Part shown: in pieces, positions 11,245 through 22,945 of the stretch | Layout: every line of letters starts with the position of its first letter | Position numbering within the stretch: the first letter of the stretch is position 1 | From: Avena insularis | Lineage: Eukaryota > Streptophyta > Magnoliopsida > Poales > Poaceae | Reading direction: 5' to 3' | NCBI GenBank assembly: GCA_023614405.1 | Contig: CM042696.1 | Coordinates: 337,519,211-337,583,210 of the forward strand | Length of the DNA stretch: 64,000 nt | Translations under genes and position numbers: made by a program | The notes under the pieces: generated by a model | What the model was told of the DNA's origin: nothing | What the model saw: the letters and a program-made list of their open reading frames with translations, nothing else | Database searches by the model: none

Positions 11245-12664
11245 CAGATCGTTTGTAGCTAGTTTTGAAATAAATATATCGATCCCATAGGGAGCAGGAG
11301 TCTGAAGTCTAATAACTCTTGAATTAAATACTACAATAGAAATGCTAAATAAAGTTCTAAGTGACAAGATAAAATGCGAGTATTGCGTAAAAATGTGTTT
11401 TTGGGTTTTTGGTATAAGAGCAACAATAAGTAAAGTAACACAGCTGAACACAGAAAGTAAGTATCGCGTATGTAAGAGAGATTGGAACTGCAATAGGGAA
11501 AAGAGTTCTCAGGGATTAGCGGATACACCTCTAGCATTATAAGGAACTAAGGTAAAGATTATTATCATGAATATTCTCAATTGCGTATGTGTGGGAGGTA
11601 CTCTGTATTTGGACAAATAGGCAGCAACCACTGCTCATATCATCCTCATAACCACAGCAGTCAGCAATCGACATCAATCGAATTACTGCGCTATTAAGGG
11701 ACTTAATCCCATAGGACGTATCCCATGGCATGGATAGTGTTCTGTGAGTTTCCTCAGTTCCCAAGTTGATATGTAAGGAGTGCCAACAGCTTTATAGTCA
11801 CTGTAAGTGCTAATACACCTCCGTCTACTAACAAGTAGTTCCCTCCATCAAGTCCCCGTAAGAGGCAAATATTGAGAGGTCGACTTCTCCCAACATCAAG
11901 ATGAAGACAATCTAACACATGGTCATGGAAATGAATATCATAATAAACTTTATCTTATTTCAATCTCATGCTAGGGTTCCTCCATCTCCCCAAAAACTAA
12001 AGATCTACTTAGACATGGAGGCAATCAACATCATGGCAATAACAATGGAATCTATCATAGATGAATAGTACTTGTATAAATCCACAACGAGTACGGAAAT
12101 TACAACAAGATCTAGACAAGATATAGATGGGATGGATGGAGATGGTGGTGATGCAACAGTTGATGATCAAGATCGATGCGTTAGCCTCCTGGATCTGCGC
12201 AGGGCGAAGATGGATCCCTGGTGAACGAGTTACCCCTCCAAATGCCTTCCGGAGGTGATGTTTCGGTGATTTCTGGTTGTTCTATATGTCGTCTCTCTGA
12301 TCCATTTGCACGGGGTGAAACTATTTGAGGAGGTGGTGGCGGCGCCAACTATACGGCAGGAACTATACGGCCAGAAAATTTATTCCCGCTGTATAGCTGG
12401 TCGTTAAACCGTCTGTGTGCTTTGTTTGCTTCGGGTTTTCTTCTGGTATTATTGATATTTCCCAAATAAGAAATTTACGTTGTTTTTGACACCTTTTATC
12501 CTCAGTACAACTGCTCCAAGAATTGTGTCCATTGTATCCATCATCTATCCTAATCGTGGTGAAAACATACATAAAATGTGTGCATGAGCACCGTAAAATA
12601 CCAAGATCCTACATCTACAATACAAAATAATAATATAAAATATGATGCAAATATGCACTCATCA
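11245..12664 (-). repeat. 3' LTR of element B, main piece
   Basis: Together with 3550-3566 this makes an LTR of about 1437 bp, homologous to 19765-21181. On minus it starts TGATGAGTGC at 12664. It contains the ACTATACGG/CCGTATAG-type inverted repeat at 12344-12400, as the other LTR does at 20868-20923. No genes. Confidence 0.88.
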
Positions 12665-12943
12665 ACTTCCCCAAGCTTAGACTCTTGCACGTCCCGAACA
12701 ACTTAGCTTAATGGATGTGATCCTCATATTCATGAAGCTGAGTCGATAAAATAAATGAGGCAGTTGCAGCATGTGTTTATCATACATGATACATAGGAAT
12801 AACTTCATGAATAGTACCTTACTCGAACCATCCGAATAATATTAGCAGGCTTCCACACCTTAGCATTTAACAGTTCACAAAAGATTACTCTCAATATGAT
12901 GTAAAAGTATTCAGTTCAACCGAATGAGTTAGCGAGGTAGTCT
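12665..12943 (-). other. Polypurine tract and 3' internal end of element B
   Basis: The minus strand reads CTAAGCTTGGGGAAGT next to the 3' LTR, a polypurine tract. The rest is AT-rich with no gene seen. Confidence 0.7.
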
Positions 12944-14366
12944 TGATGTATACGCACTTCTATTATTGTAGACAGTTGTTGGGCCCCCAAGTGCAGAGGT
13001 TTGTAGAACAGGAGCAAGTTTCCCTTAAGTGGATCACCCAAGGTTTATTGAACTCAGGAAGGAAGTGGTCAAAGGTATCCCTCTCAAGCAACCTTGCAAT
13101 CAAGATACAAGAAGTCTCTTGTGTCCCCAACACACCCAATACACTTGTCAGGTGTATAGGTGCACTAGTTCAGCGAAGAGATAGTAAAATACAAGTGGTA
13201 TGGATAGAAGACAACGGTGCTAGAAAATAGCTTTGATGGCACATGGTTGACGTGGGAAGAGACTAAAGGCAATCTGAAATAAAGATGGAAGCAAGCAAAC
13301 ATGTAACATATCTAGTTTCAAAAGGTGTTTCAATGCTTAGAAACAAGGCCTATGGATCATACTTTCACTAGTGAACACTCTCATATAAATATCTTCTCTT
13401 TATGATACCACTCTTAACTACTCTTTGGTTGGACACTCTAATCCATGGTACGGCTATAACATCACACCTCAAAGTCCGCTTTCCCCATCTAGATAACCCT
13501 ACACTGTCACCTTGATCTCTAGATGGTTCCAACAAACACCAGAATTTCATAGAAACATCCAACTCCAAATATAACTCATAACAAGTAATCGTAATCTCTA
13601 GCCTAAGTGCCACCATGGTGTGCACGCTATCACTTTCACACACATGGGGAGAGCAGAGATCTATTAAAGCACTTGAGTAGCAAAGTAGATCTACTTGATT
13701 ACAAAGCTCATGATCACAATATGATCATGCATAGAGAGAGATGAACACATAGCTACCGGTAGAACCCTTAGCCTCGAGGAAGAACTACTCCCTCCTCATC
13801 ATGGGAATCAGCAACGACGATGGAGATTGTGGTGGAGATCGATGGAGATGGCTCCGAGGGCACTTCCCCATCCCGGCGGGTGCCGGAACAGAGACTTTCT
13901 GTCCCCCCGAATCTCCCCTCTGGTGGCGGCAGTGCTGCGGAACTTTTCGTGGCTGGAGGCTTCCCGATTTAGGGTTTTCGTCCCGGGGGGATTTTATAGG
14001 TGAAGGGGCGAGGTCGGTGGCCGGCCAGAGGGCCCACACCATGCCCTGGCGTGGCCTAGGGCTGCCTGCGCCAAGGGGTGGTGTGGCCGCCTTGTGGCCC
14101 CCCTTCGTCTCTCCTTCAGACTCCATGTGTCTTCCGGTAAAATATAGACTTTGGGTTCCATCCGGTCCAATTCCGAGAATATTGATTTTCTGCCTTTTCT
14201 GGAACCAAAAACAGAAGAAAACAGGCAACTGGCACTGTGGCATCTTGTTAATAGGTTAGTCCCAGAAAACATATAAAAATACCTCAAAGTGTTGACAAAG
14301 CAAAGCAAAGTAGATACTAAACAAGCATGGAACATCAAAAATTATAGATACATTTGTAACGTATCA
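12944..14366 (-). mobile_element. Solo LTR of family D inside element B
   Basis: This 1423-bp segment matches the LTRs of element D in reverse orientation. On minus it starts TGATACGTTACAAATG and ends GTATACATCA. No internal region is attached. The flanks are AGTCT (12939-12943) and AGTCC (14367-14371), four of five identical, consistent with a target duplication and LTR-LTR recombination. ORFs in it (for example 13785-14259 on both strands) are LTR readings. Confidence 0.88.
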
Positions 14367-14371
14367 AGTCC

Positions 14372-15146
14372 CAAGTGTTTTAGGATTAACATATTCACTT
14401 GGGCTTCAAAATCTCAAAACGTCTCTTTGTCATACTACAATATAGTGGTCTATGCCTATTTGTTGTTTGGACATTCGCTCTTTTTCTTCTTTCATTTCTT
14501 CCTCTCTTTTTTTAATATGCTCACACTTTTGTTTAAGTGATGTGCAAAGGAGCTAGCCATACATTCCACTTCATGTAGGAATTCAAAGTTTAACGATCTC
14601 AATTACCAAATTCCAATTGTATTTGAAGCAATCTTTATAGCTTGAATATTCTACCTCGTCTTGATCTCACTCTAATTTGATAACACTTTTTATTTTCCTT
14701 TGTTTAAGGTTTCCTTTTTTTAACTCTAACTAATTAGATAATTTTTCTTTCTTTGTAAATCAAACCATGTACCTACAACATATTGACCAAGTTATCTTTG
14801 TATATTCCATTAATAACAATGGTGTGGAAGACTCCTATTAATATCATCAAGTGCAAGTAAAATTATACTCAAGCCATTCATATATCCAATAGGACAAACA
14901 CAAACTCAATAATGCTCCATATATGATAATGAACTCAGGATTTCATAAAAGGGATCGACTATTGCTGAAGGGAATTCTAATGATGCAAACTTTATTTGTA
15001 GTTTTAACTAATGCAAAACTAAAATTGTAATGTAAAACTTATAAGATAGATTACAAGGTATTAAAGATCTCCCCAAGCTCGGAATCAAGTCAGGCGGGAT
15101 CAAATAATCCCCTGCAATTATTTGATACCGTGATTATTGTAGATCA
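14372..15146 (-). other. Noncoding internal part of element B
   Basis: AT-rich sequence with a CCCCAAGCT motif near 15072 (PPT-like on minus). No gene supported. Confidence 0.5.
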
Positions 15147-15506
15147 CTATGGTTCCATGGCACGCGGTATCTTCTCTTCACGGGCCAGCCTAAGGTGGAG
15201 GGATTGATTGACAGCCTCTAATTCTTTAACACGCATCTTTTAGAAGAGATTATTCCTCTCCAACACTTTCACTTGTTCTTTAATGAGCTCATTGTTGTCT
15301 TGAAGGGTTTGGATCGCCTTAAGACTCATAGAAAAAACTGATTCGGTTGGCTACTTAATATCTTCATCAAGTTTGTCAAGATAAAGTCACAGCAACCGAA
15401 GATGCTTGGGAGTCCCTGGCGTCTCTTTGTCCATATCTTCAATCTTCCGCTCAAGGGTTTTCAACTCCCTCTTCCGACGCTCATTGTCGGTGTCGAGGAA
15501 CTCCAT
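15147..15506 (-). pseudogene. Broken small coiled-coil ORF of element B
   Basis: On the minus strand a 119-codon frame runs from ATG 15506 to a stop at 15147 and is broken only by three in-frame stops, with no frameshift. The translated pieces are strongly coiled-coil-like, for example NERRKRELKTLERKIEDMDK, then ELIKEQVKVLERNNLF, then MRVKELEAVNQSLHLRLARE. Leu, Val and Ile fall at about heptad spacing between charged residues. It lies between the pol remnants and the 3' LTR, as the coiled-coil ORF of element C does (7480-7734). The uninterrupted phase suggests it was coding until recently. Family unknown. Confidence 0.5.
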
Positions 15507-15784
15507 AGGGACGATCTTGATCTCATTGCCTTGCTTGCTATTGCTCCTGATCTACATAGGAACTCCTCTCTTCGGCTTCTGTCCCTTGGTTTGCGTGTCC
15601 TCGAGTATGAAGAAGAGATAGATTGGTTCTTGGAGATTATGAGTAGAGAGAGAGACAATGGCAGTATATAAGGGGGTCAGAGGTCGGTAAAACTCGCGAG
15701 AAACACCAAATTCACGCCCAAGAAAAGAATCTTAACAGAATAGGAAAAGTAATCGCGGATTTGGAGGAGTCCTACCGTGTAACG

Positions 15785-16116
15785 ACCAACTATACGGGCG
15801 CGACCCGTATAGCTCCGGCCGTATAGTTGGTTCTGGGTAGATATTTCCAAATATCTCGAGTCCAGGTCGGTTAAGGTACGACTCAGAACCGACAATACCG
15901 CTTTTTTAGATGAGATTATAATCAGAAAAATAAAAAAGTAAATGAAGATGTCTGAGAGTTTAATGACCAACTATATGGCTGGAATATCTCCTCCGGTCGT
16001 ATAATTGCGATCGTATAGATACAAACATAAAAAATTGAAAGTGCCCAAGAGTTCAACGACCAACTATACAGCAGGATCTTTCTCTCCGGTCGTATAGTTG
16101 CGCCCGTATAGTTGGT
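15785..16116 (-). repeat. Three ACCAACTATACGG / CCGTATAGTTGGT inverted repeats
   Basis: The first unit is perfect: ACCAACTATACGG at 15785-15797 and its complement at 15819-15831. The second (15965-16018) and third (16059-16116) are imperfect, with extra inner half-sites. Related units occur in both LTRs of element B. Confidence 0.75.
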
Positions 16117-16236
16117 AAAAACCTCCAAAACTTTAGAAATATGCAAGGAATTCAAAGGCAAAAAAATTAAGAGTAAAATCTATGAAAATAAATCACTTAT
16201 TTGAGTAAGCACACTTACCTTGAAGTTACCGTTTAC

Positions 16237-16401
16237 TTATTCGGGGATGACAAGCTCCTCCAACAACAAAGACTTCTTCTCTTTTGGAGGAATTAACCTT
16301 AGTTCATTGAATAATTCTCGCAAGCGAAAATCATTAGGACTAAAGTTCCTCTCAACAAGATTGGTGTCTTGCTTGGCAAATATGGACACTGCATCCAACA
16401 T
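16237..16401 (-). pseudogene. Short charged ORF after truncated RNase H, element B
   Basis: A 54-codon minus-strand frame (start 16401, stop 16237) encodes a charged peptide ending in PPKEKKSLLLEELVIPE. It lies directly downstream of the truncated RNase H, where an integrase would be expected, but shows no integrase motif. It may be part of a replaced or noncoding region. Unrecognised and short. Confidence 0.25.
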
Positions 16402-16425
16402 CTTTATTTCTTGCCTCTACATGAT

Positions 16426-17700
16426 CTATAACTCAAATTCTTGAAGTAAAAGAATCCAACGGATCAGTCTTGGCTTATGGTTCTTCCTCTCGAGGAGTTC
16501 TTTTAAACCATCATGATATGTATGAACTCTTACTTTTGCATCAACTATATAAGAACGAAATTTATCACAAGAGAAAAATATAGCAAAGAGTTCCCTCTCT
16601 TCCTTAGGATAATTCTTTTGAGCACTATTGAGAGTTCTACTAGCATGATGTATAATATTAAATCTGTGACCTATGTGTTGTCCTAGATTTACTCCTACAG
16701 CATCATCACTAGCTTCACATATTAAGTCAAAAGTCATATCCATTATAGGTGGTTTAATGATAGGAGCATGAGATAAAGCATTTTTAAGTTTATCAAAGGC
16801 TATAATACATTTATCATCAAAATTAAATCTTACTCCCTTTTGCATGAGGTTAGAGAAAGGCTTAGATATTTCAGAGAAATTTCTAATGAACCTTCTATAA
16901 AAACCCACATGACCAAGAAAACTTCTTATACCTTTTATATCCCTAGGTTGTGGTATTCTCTCTATGGCCTCAACCTTAGCTCTATCCACTTCAGTTCCCT
17001 TACCTGATACCTTATGTCCAAGGACTATACCTTGTTTGACCATAAAATGGCACTTCTCCCAGTTTAGAACAAGATTGGTTTCTTCGCAACGCTGCAACAC
17101 TCTTTTGAGATTATCCAAGCAACTAGTAAATGAAGTTCCATAGATAGAAAAGTCATCCATAAATACTTCCATTATAATCTGCAAAAATAGCAGTCATGCA
17201 TCTTTGAAAAGTAGCTGGAGCATTACATAAACCAAAGACATAAATCGGTAAGCATGTAAACCATGAGGACTAATGAAAGTTGTTTTAAGTTGGTCATCAG
17301 GATGAACAACTATTTGAGAAAAACCATAGTATCTGTCCAAGTAGTAAAAATGAGTGTGGTTTACTAACCTTTCTAAAGTTTGATCTATGAACAGTAAAGG
17401 ATAGTGATCTTTCCTAGTTTCTTTATTCAATTTCCTGAAATCTATGCACATCCTATGTCAAAAAATAGTTCTAGTAGGTATCAATTCATTGTTTTCATTA
17501 GGAACAACAGTAAAACCTCCCTTCTTATGGACACAATGACCAGGACTTACCCATTCACTTTATTTTATAGGATAGATTATACCTGCGTCCAATAGGCGTA
17601 CAATTTATTTTCTTACCACTTCCTTCATTTCGGGCTTCAGTCTTCTATTAAATTCCACAACTGGTTTAGAACCTTCTTCCATGAATATTCGATGGACGGT
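16426..17700 (-). pseudogene. Reverse transcriptase and partial RNase H of element B
   Basis: This is a minus-strand pol remnant in several frames. The N-terminal RT part (about 17460-17650) reads EWVSPGHCVHKKGGFTVVPN with stops. It continues at 17451-17194 with MCIDFRKLNKETRKDHYPL and a HFYYLDRYYGFSQIVVHP segment. The C-terminal part (17184-16426) has the active-site motif as FMDDFSIYG, then VLGHKVSGKG and the RT connection FLGHVGFYRRFIRNFS. The RNase H start is degenerate (EASDDAVGVNLGQ), and the frame ends soon after. The break near 17190 is a frameshift or deletion. The product would copy element RNA; here it is inactive. The motifs are those of Ty3/Gypsy, Athila-like elements. Confidence 0.85.
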
Positions 17701-17860
17701 TATCATGGGACTAATTCCCTTCAAATCATACATTATGTACCCAAAGGCCTTGCGATGCTCCTTAAGTATTTTCATGAGTTCTTCTTCTTCTTCTCCTGAA
17801 AGTTTAGCACTAATAATAACAGGAAATTTATTTGAATCATCTAAAAATCTGTATTTAAGA

Positions 17861-18470
17861 TTATCTGGTAGAGTCTTTAATTCTGGGGGTGGTAATCCTC
17901 ATCCCCTCTCTTGCTGGCTCTTCAAAAGCCTCATTAGTTGGAGGCCCTATAATGGGAAGTGAATCGAATTCATCTTCTAGTTCTTCAAGGGACTTGTCCT
18001 CCATAACTATTTCTTCATAATTTAAGTCTTCATTTATTTCTTCTTTTTGATCAATAAAGAAGAGATCTACCATTTCCTCAATAGTTTTCTCTTTCTCTTC
18101 TTGTATTTGTGGAGGTCTGTCTTTAAATTTGGAAAAGTGGAATTCCTTCTCCGCTTCCCCAAGCTTAAGAGACACAATCTCCTTTTTGAAATCAACATTG
18201 GCACCTACATCACTCAAAAAGTTTCTTCGAAATATAATTGGGCAAAGAGTGTCAGCTGGCATATTAACAACTACAAAATCGATAAGAAAGCTTTTGTTGC
18301 CAATTGTGACAGTTGCATCTTCAACTACTCCCATTGGAATTCTAAGAGTTTTATTGGATAACATGATTGTCATATCAGTATTTTCAATTGTAGCCAGTTC
18401 TCATTCTTATTTTATTTGTAAATAGAAATCATAAGATATAACATTAACTTTGGTGCCAAGATCACATAAA
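17861..18470 (-). pseudogene. Aspartic protease region of element B
   Basis: On minus, around 18475-18425, the translation gives GLCDLGTKVNVISYDFYL, the retropepsin D-L-G active site. A stop follows, then an open frame (18373-17861) continues with LSNKTLRIPMGVVEDATVTIG, NMPADTLCPIIFRRNFL and an acidic linker leading towards the RT. This is the usual Gypsy gag-protease-RT order. Confidence 0.8.
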
Positions 18471-18484
18471 CCATAATGCGAGGT

Positions 18485-18904
18485 TTATTTAAATATGCAG
18501 GGAAGGATAGGCTTAACCACATCTTTTACATTTGCTTTACCTTCAACCAATAGATAAGTTTCTTTATCAAGTTCAACTATGTTACAATGTGCATACATAG
18601 CCATAATTGCTTCCTTGGTTACCTCTTCATCTTTGGTTTCTTCAAGATGTTCCACAACTTCTAGCATACTTTCCTCTTCCTTCTTCTCATGTACTACTTT
18701 AACCTGCTCATAATCAAAAATATGCTTTTGTGCAGTGTTAGGGAAAGGTATCTCATATGTTGGTTCTAGGGAGGCCATTGTTGCTTTAACTTCTTTCTTC
18801 TTTTTAGGTTCAGGTGGTGGATCATACTTGACCAAGCCCTCTTTTGGAGCTTTGATGTGTTCTGTAAAAGCTTTAACAACTTGCAACACAAGATCTGAAT
18901 CCAA
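18485..18904 (-). pseudogene. Gag-protease linker region of element B
   Basis: This is a 139-codon minus-strand frame with Pro/Lys-rich and Glu-rich stretches (DPPPEPKKKKEVKA, then HEKKEEESMLEVVEHLEE). It lies between the Gag domain and the protease of element B and fits the variable linker of Gypsy polyproteins. No catalytic motif. Confidence 0.55.
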
Positions 18905-18919
18905 ATAAAGTTCCTTAGA

Positions 18920-19711
18920 TTATTCTTTAACATGGCCCTTTTTATTATAGTCATGAATACAATCATGATCTATTTCTATGCCTCCTTCGCTTCCTAGACC
19001 AAAATTCCATGGAACTCTATGATCAAGAATTCTATTAAGTAAAGCCCAAGCTTTAGTTATAAGAAGATTCATAAAGGCTCCTTCCATGAAAGAGTCTAGT
19101 TCAATTTTATTAGGTTCAATTAGACCACCATAAAAGATATGAAATAAACACCATTCAGGCCAATCATGATGAGGACATAGATTAACTAAATCTTTAAATC
19201 TAATATAAGCTCTTACTAGTCCTTTGTTAGGACGGTTCCTCCAAGTCATTATAAGATGCCTGATTCCAAAAGATTTTGATAATGGGTAATATTTTGCTAG
19301 AAATTAACAGGATAAATTATCCCAAGTAGTAGTGGCTTCTGGGGGTAGAGATCTATACCATGAGAGAGCTCAACTAGTCAAAGTCTGACTAAAAAGTTTA
19401 ACCATTACCTCATTAGTAGTATATCCCGTCAATTGAAAAGTTCCACATATATCTTTGAAACATGCAATATGCTCATATGGATTAGGATCTTCTTCATCCC
19501 CAGTAAATTGCTTCTTGTGTAGAATACCAAGTAATAGAGGATTTATTTCAAACCCCCTTGTCTTCTCGTTGGAGTTGTCTCTTTTATAAATATCATAGGG
19601 CTTCCCAAAGTGGTTGAGTGGGTTAGCACTAGTCATATGTTCAAACTCCATCATGTTGGTGGAAACCTGTAACTCAAAACAAAACGTAGGAAGACAAAAA
19701 TAAATAAGCAA
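18920..19711 (-). pseudogene. Gag region of element B
   Basis: Two minus-strand frames (19711-19370 and 19249-18920) cover a Gag-like region. The first has NPLLLGILHKKQFTGDEEDP followed by NPYEHIACFKDIC and VKLFSQTL. The second has PNKGLVRAYIRFKDLVNLCP and HIFYGGLIEPNK. These are typical of the plant Ty3/Gypsy Gag domain. The 120-base gap between the frames contains stops. It follows the primer site by only about 30 bases, as expected for a 5'-most ORF. Confidence 0.75.
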
Positions 19712-19737
19712 AAACTAAAAGACCTACAACGCTTAGT

Positions 19738-19754
19738 TTCTCGGCACGGAGCCA
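19738..19754 (-). other. Degenerate primer binding site of element B
   Basis: The minus strand reads TGGCTCCGTGCCGAGAA, which aligns to the tRNA-Asp-type sites of A and C with several changes and one missing base. It lies 10 bases inside the 5' LTR edge. Confidence 0.6.
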
Positions 19755-19764
19755 GAAAATAGCT

Positions 19765-21181
19765 TGATGACTACAAGTGCATAGATCGTTTGTAGCTAGT
19801 TTCGAAATAAAGATATCGATCCCACATGGAGGAGGAGTCTGAAGTCTAATAACTCTTGAATTAAATACTACAATAAAGTTCTAAGTGACAAGATGAAATG
19901 CAAGTACTATGTAAAAAGGCATTTTTGGGATTTTGGTATGAGAGCAACAATAGTAAAGTAAAACAACTGAACACAGAAAGTAAGTATCGCGTATGTAAGA
20001 GAGAATAGAACTGCAATAGAGAAAACGCGTTCTTAGGGAGTAGCGGATACACCTCTAGCATTATAAGGAACTAAGGTAAAGATTATTATCATGAACATTC
20101 TCAACTGTGTACGTGTGGGAGGAACTTCGTATTTGGACAAATACGCAGCAATCACTGCTCACATCATCCTCATAACCATAGCAGTCAGCAATCGACTTCA
20201 ATTGATTTACTGCACTATTAAGGGACTTAATCTCATAGGACGTATCCCATGGCATGGATAGTGTTCCATGAGTTTCCTCGGTTCCCAAGTTGATATGTAA
20301 GGAGTGCCAACAGCTTTATAGTCACTGTAAGTGCTAACACACCTCTGTCTACCAACAAGTAGTTCCCTCCATCAAGTCCCCGTAAGAGGCAAATATTGAG
20401 AGGTCGACTTCTTCCAACATCAAGATGAAGACAATCTAACAAATGGTCACATAGATGAATATCATAATAAACTTTATCTTATTTTAATCTCATACTAGGG
20501 TTTCTCCATCTCTTCAAGAACTAAAGATCTACTCAGACATGGAGGCAATCAACATCATGGCAATAACAATGGAATCTATCATAAATGAATATTACTTGTA
20601 TAAATCCACAACAAGTATGGAAATTACAACAAGATCTAGACAACATGTAGATGGGATGGATGCAGATGGTGCTGATGCAGCGGTTGATGATGAAGATCGA
20701 TGCCTTAGCCTCCCGGGTCTGTGCTGGATGAAGATGGATCCCCGATGGACGAGTTCCCCCTCCAGATGCCTTACAGAGGTGAGGTTTCAATGATTTCTGG
20801 CTGTTCTGTATGTCGTCTCTCTGATCAGTTGCACGGGGTGAAACTATTTGAGGAGGCGGTGGAGGCGCCAACTATACGACGGGAACTATACGGCCGAAAA
20901 AATTATTCTCGCCGTATAGTTGGTCGTTAAACCATCTGTGTGCTTTGTTCACTTCGGGTTTTCTTCTGGTATTATTGATATTTCCCAAATATTTACGTTG
21001 TTTTTACTCCTTTTCTCCTCAGTACAACTGCTCCAAGAATTGTGTCCATTATATCCATCATTTGTCCTGATCCTGGTGAAAACATACATAAAATGTGCGC
21101 GTGAGCACCGTAAAATACCAAGATCCTACACCTACAATGCAAAATAATAATATAAAACATGATGCCAATATGCAATCATCA
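19765..21181 (-). repeat. 5' LTR of element B
   Basis: The LTR is 1417 bp. On minus it starts TGATGATTGC at 21181 and ends TAGTCATCA at 19765. It is homologous to 11245-12664 and flanked by TSD AATAT at 21182-21186. The frames within it are shared LTR readings, not genes. Confidence 0.9.
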
Positions 21182-21186
21182 AATAT

Positions 21187-21272
21187 CCATCATAGAAATT
21201 ACATAGGTAGACCCATACTCATGCAAGTCACATCATATGGACTTCAACAATGATTATACATGGAGAGATTAG
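21187..21272 (-). repeat. LTR of element A, second piece
   Basis: This 86-bp remnant of A's LTR lies between the TSD of B (AATAT, 21182-21186) and the Copia F insertion. Its last five bases, ATTAG (21268-21272), are the TSD of F. Confidence 0.75.
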
Positions 21273-22931
21273 TGAAGGAAATATGCCCTGAGAGGCAATA
21301 ATAAAGTTGTTATTATATATTCCTTATACATGATAGATGTTTATTTTACATGCTAGAAATGTATTGATTCGAAAACATCAATACATGTGTGTTTAATAAA
21401 AAAAGGGTTCCTAGTCATGCCTCTCTTATAGACTAGCTTGTTGATTAACAGGATGATCAAGGTTTCCTGATCATGGACATTGGATGTTGTTAATAACAAG
21501 GTCACACCATTGGTGGAATGATGTGATGAACATTCATCCGAAGTATAGCATTACGATCAAGTCATTATGTTTATATTGCTATAACATCATACGAAGTAAT
21601 CTTTATCCTTAGACCATGAGATCATGTTAATTGCTAACCCCAGAAGAGTATCTTGATAACATCAACCGTCAAACCATAACAGGGTGACTATAAAGATGGG
21701 TTCGGTACTACGAAGGTGTTATGTTGAGGCTCATGGATCAAGAGTGGAATTTGTCAATCCAGATGACGGATAGATATACTCTGGGCCCTCTCGGTGATAT
21801 CACATTAGGATAGCTTGCAAGCAAGTGATGTGATCACTAGAATGTTATATCACGGGAACGAGAAAAGAGTGCATGTCGGTTCGGTAACGAGATCAAACTA
21901 GGTATGGAGATACCGATGATCGAATCTCGGACATGTAATATATCGAGAGACAAAGGGATTTAGTTACAAGCGTTAAAGGTTCTCACGATCACATGAGTCA
22001 TCGTTGAATGTGTAGGAGTCAGTACGGATCTCCAGGTCCTGCTGCTGATTATTGATCGGAGAAGGGTCTCGATCATGTCTGCATTATTCGCGAACCGTAG
22101 GGTGGCACACTTAAGAGTTACCGGACACCATTTTGGAGCACATATGTTTCAGACGAAAGAATTGCAAAGCGCAGGAATTGTTTCAATAGAAACCGGAAAT
22201 TGTTTCGGGTGAAATTGCAGAAGGTGGTTCTGCATGTGATATTGAAATATTGCAAGGGGCTATATGTGAATGTTTGTTAACTAAAGTAATTAACAAAATT
22301 CTGAATAAATTTAATAAAAAGAGTTTTATTAAATGAGAGAGCATTAAATTTGGAGAAATTTAATGCATTTAAAGTGGAGACTTTAAAAGGGAATGTGAAG
22401 AGGCATTTTAATGTGGAGGAGTTACCACCACATGAATGGGGGAGGTGAGGGGTCACTCCCCCATGCGCCGGCCATGGAGAGAGGGGGCACCCCCTCCTCC
22501 TATAAAAGGCAACCCATTCCCTCCTTTATCCACACACCTCCTTGTGAAGGATCTCTCTCCCCCTCTAGAATTATTCCCCCTTGGTCTCAGATTAGCGAGA
22601 TACATGTTCCCGGTGGCATTTCGTCTGGAAGGAGTTGCTGCTTCCGCTGGATCGCTGGAGCGACGAGGTGGAGGTTGTCCGGTGGCTTGAACGTGTGTGC
22701 GAGTGCGGATGCGCTCCTGAGTTGCGGCGCTCGGACTTCCTCACGATCTTGAGATCAGCAAGTGTACAACTACATCAACCACGAGTTCTACTCGTTAACA
22801 AAGCTCGTTGTCTACGAGGGTAAGTTCTCGTTGGATGTATGTCCACCCGTTGCTTTGTACCTAGTAGATAGATCTTGGCATGTAGTTCACACCGTAGGAA
22901 AATTTTTGTTTTCTATGCTGCGGACCCAACA
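21273..22931 (+). repeat. Copia F LTR 1 (left)
   Basis: The LTR is 1659 bp. A TATA-like TATAAAAGG lies at 22501-22509. It is followed by the primer site at 22933. The ORFs 22411-22823 overlap the transcribed leader and are not supported as genes. Confidence 0.93.
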
Positions 22932-22932
22932 G

Positions 22933-22945
22933 TGGTATCAGAGCC
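22933..22945 (+). other. Primer binding site, Copia F copy 1
   Basis: TGGTATCAGAGCC is complementary to the initiator-Met tRNA 3' end, just inside LTR 1. Confidence 0.92.

Larger units (their letters stand above)
3550..21181 (-). mobile_element. Gypsy element B, complete ends, decayed
   Basis: This is a minus-strand LTR retrotransposon with perfect 5-bp target duplications AATAT at 3545-3549 and 21182-21186. The 5' LTR is 19765-21181. The 3' LTR is 3550-3566 joined to 11245-12664 around the nested element C. In sense order it contains a degenerate primer site, a gag-like region, an aspartic protease, a reverse transcriptase, a partial RNase H, a broken small coiled-coil ORF and a polypurine tract (CTAAGCTTGGGGAAGT on minus, next to 12664). 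I found no integrase. A solo LTR of family D sits at 12944-14366. The layout is Athila-like. Confidence 0.88.

Noticed and set aside
13785..14259. Overlapping 152-codon ORFs on both strands
   Set aside because: They lie in the GC-rich palindrome of a solo LTR and recur with changes in the LTRs of D.
22411..22823. ORFs of about 60-110 codons in LTR leaders of Copia F, seen again at 29109 and 35811
   Set aside because: They are the same LTR sequence in three places with different frames and stops, so not conserved as protein.
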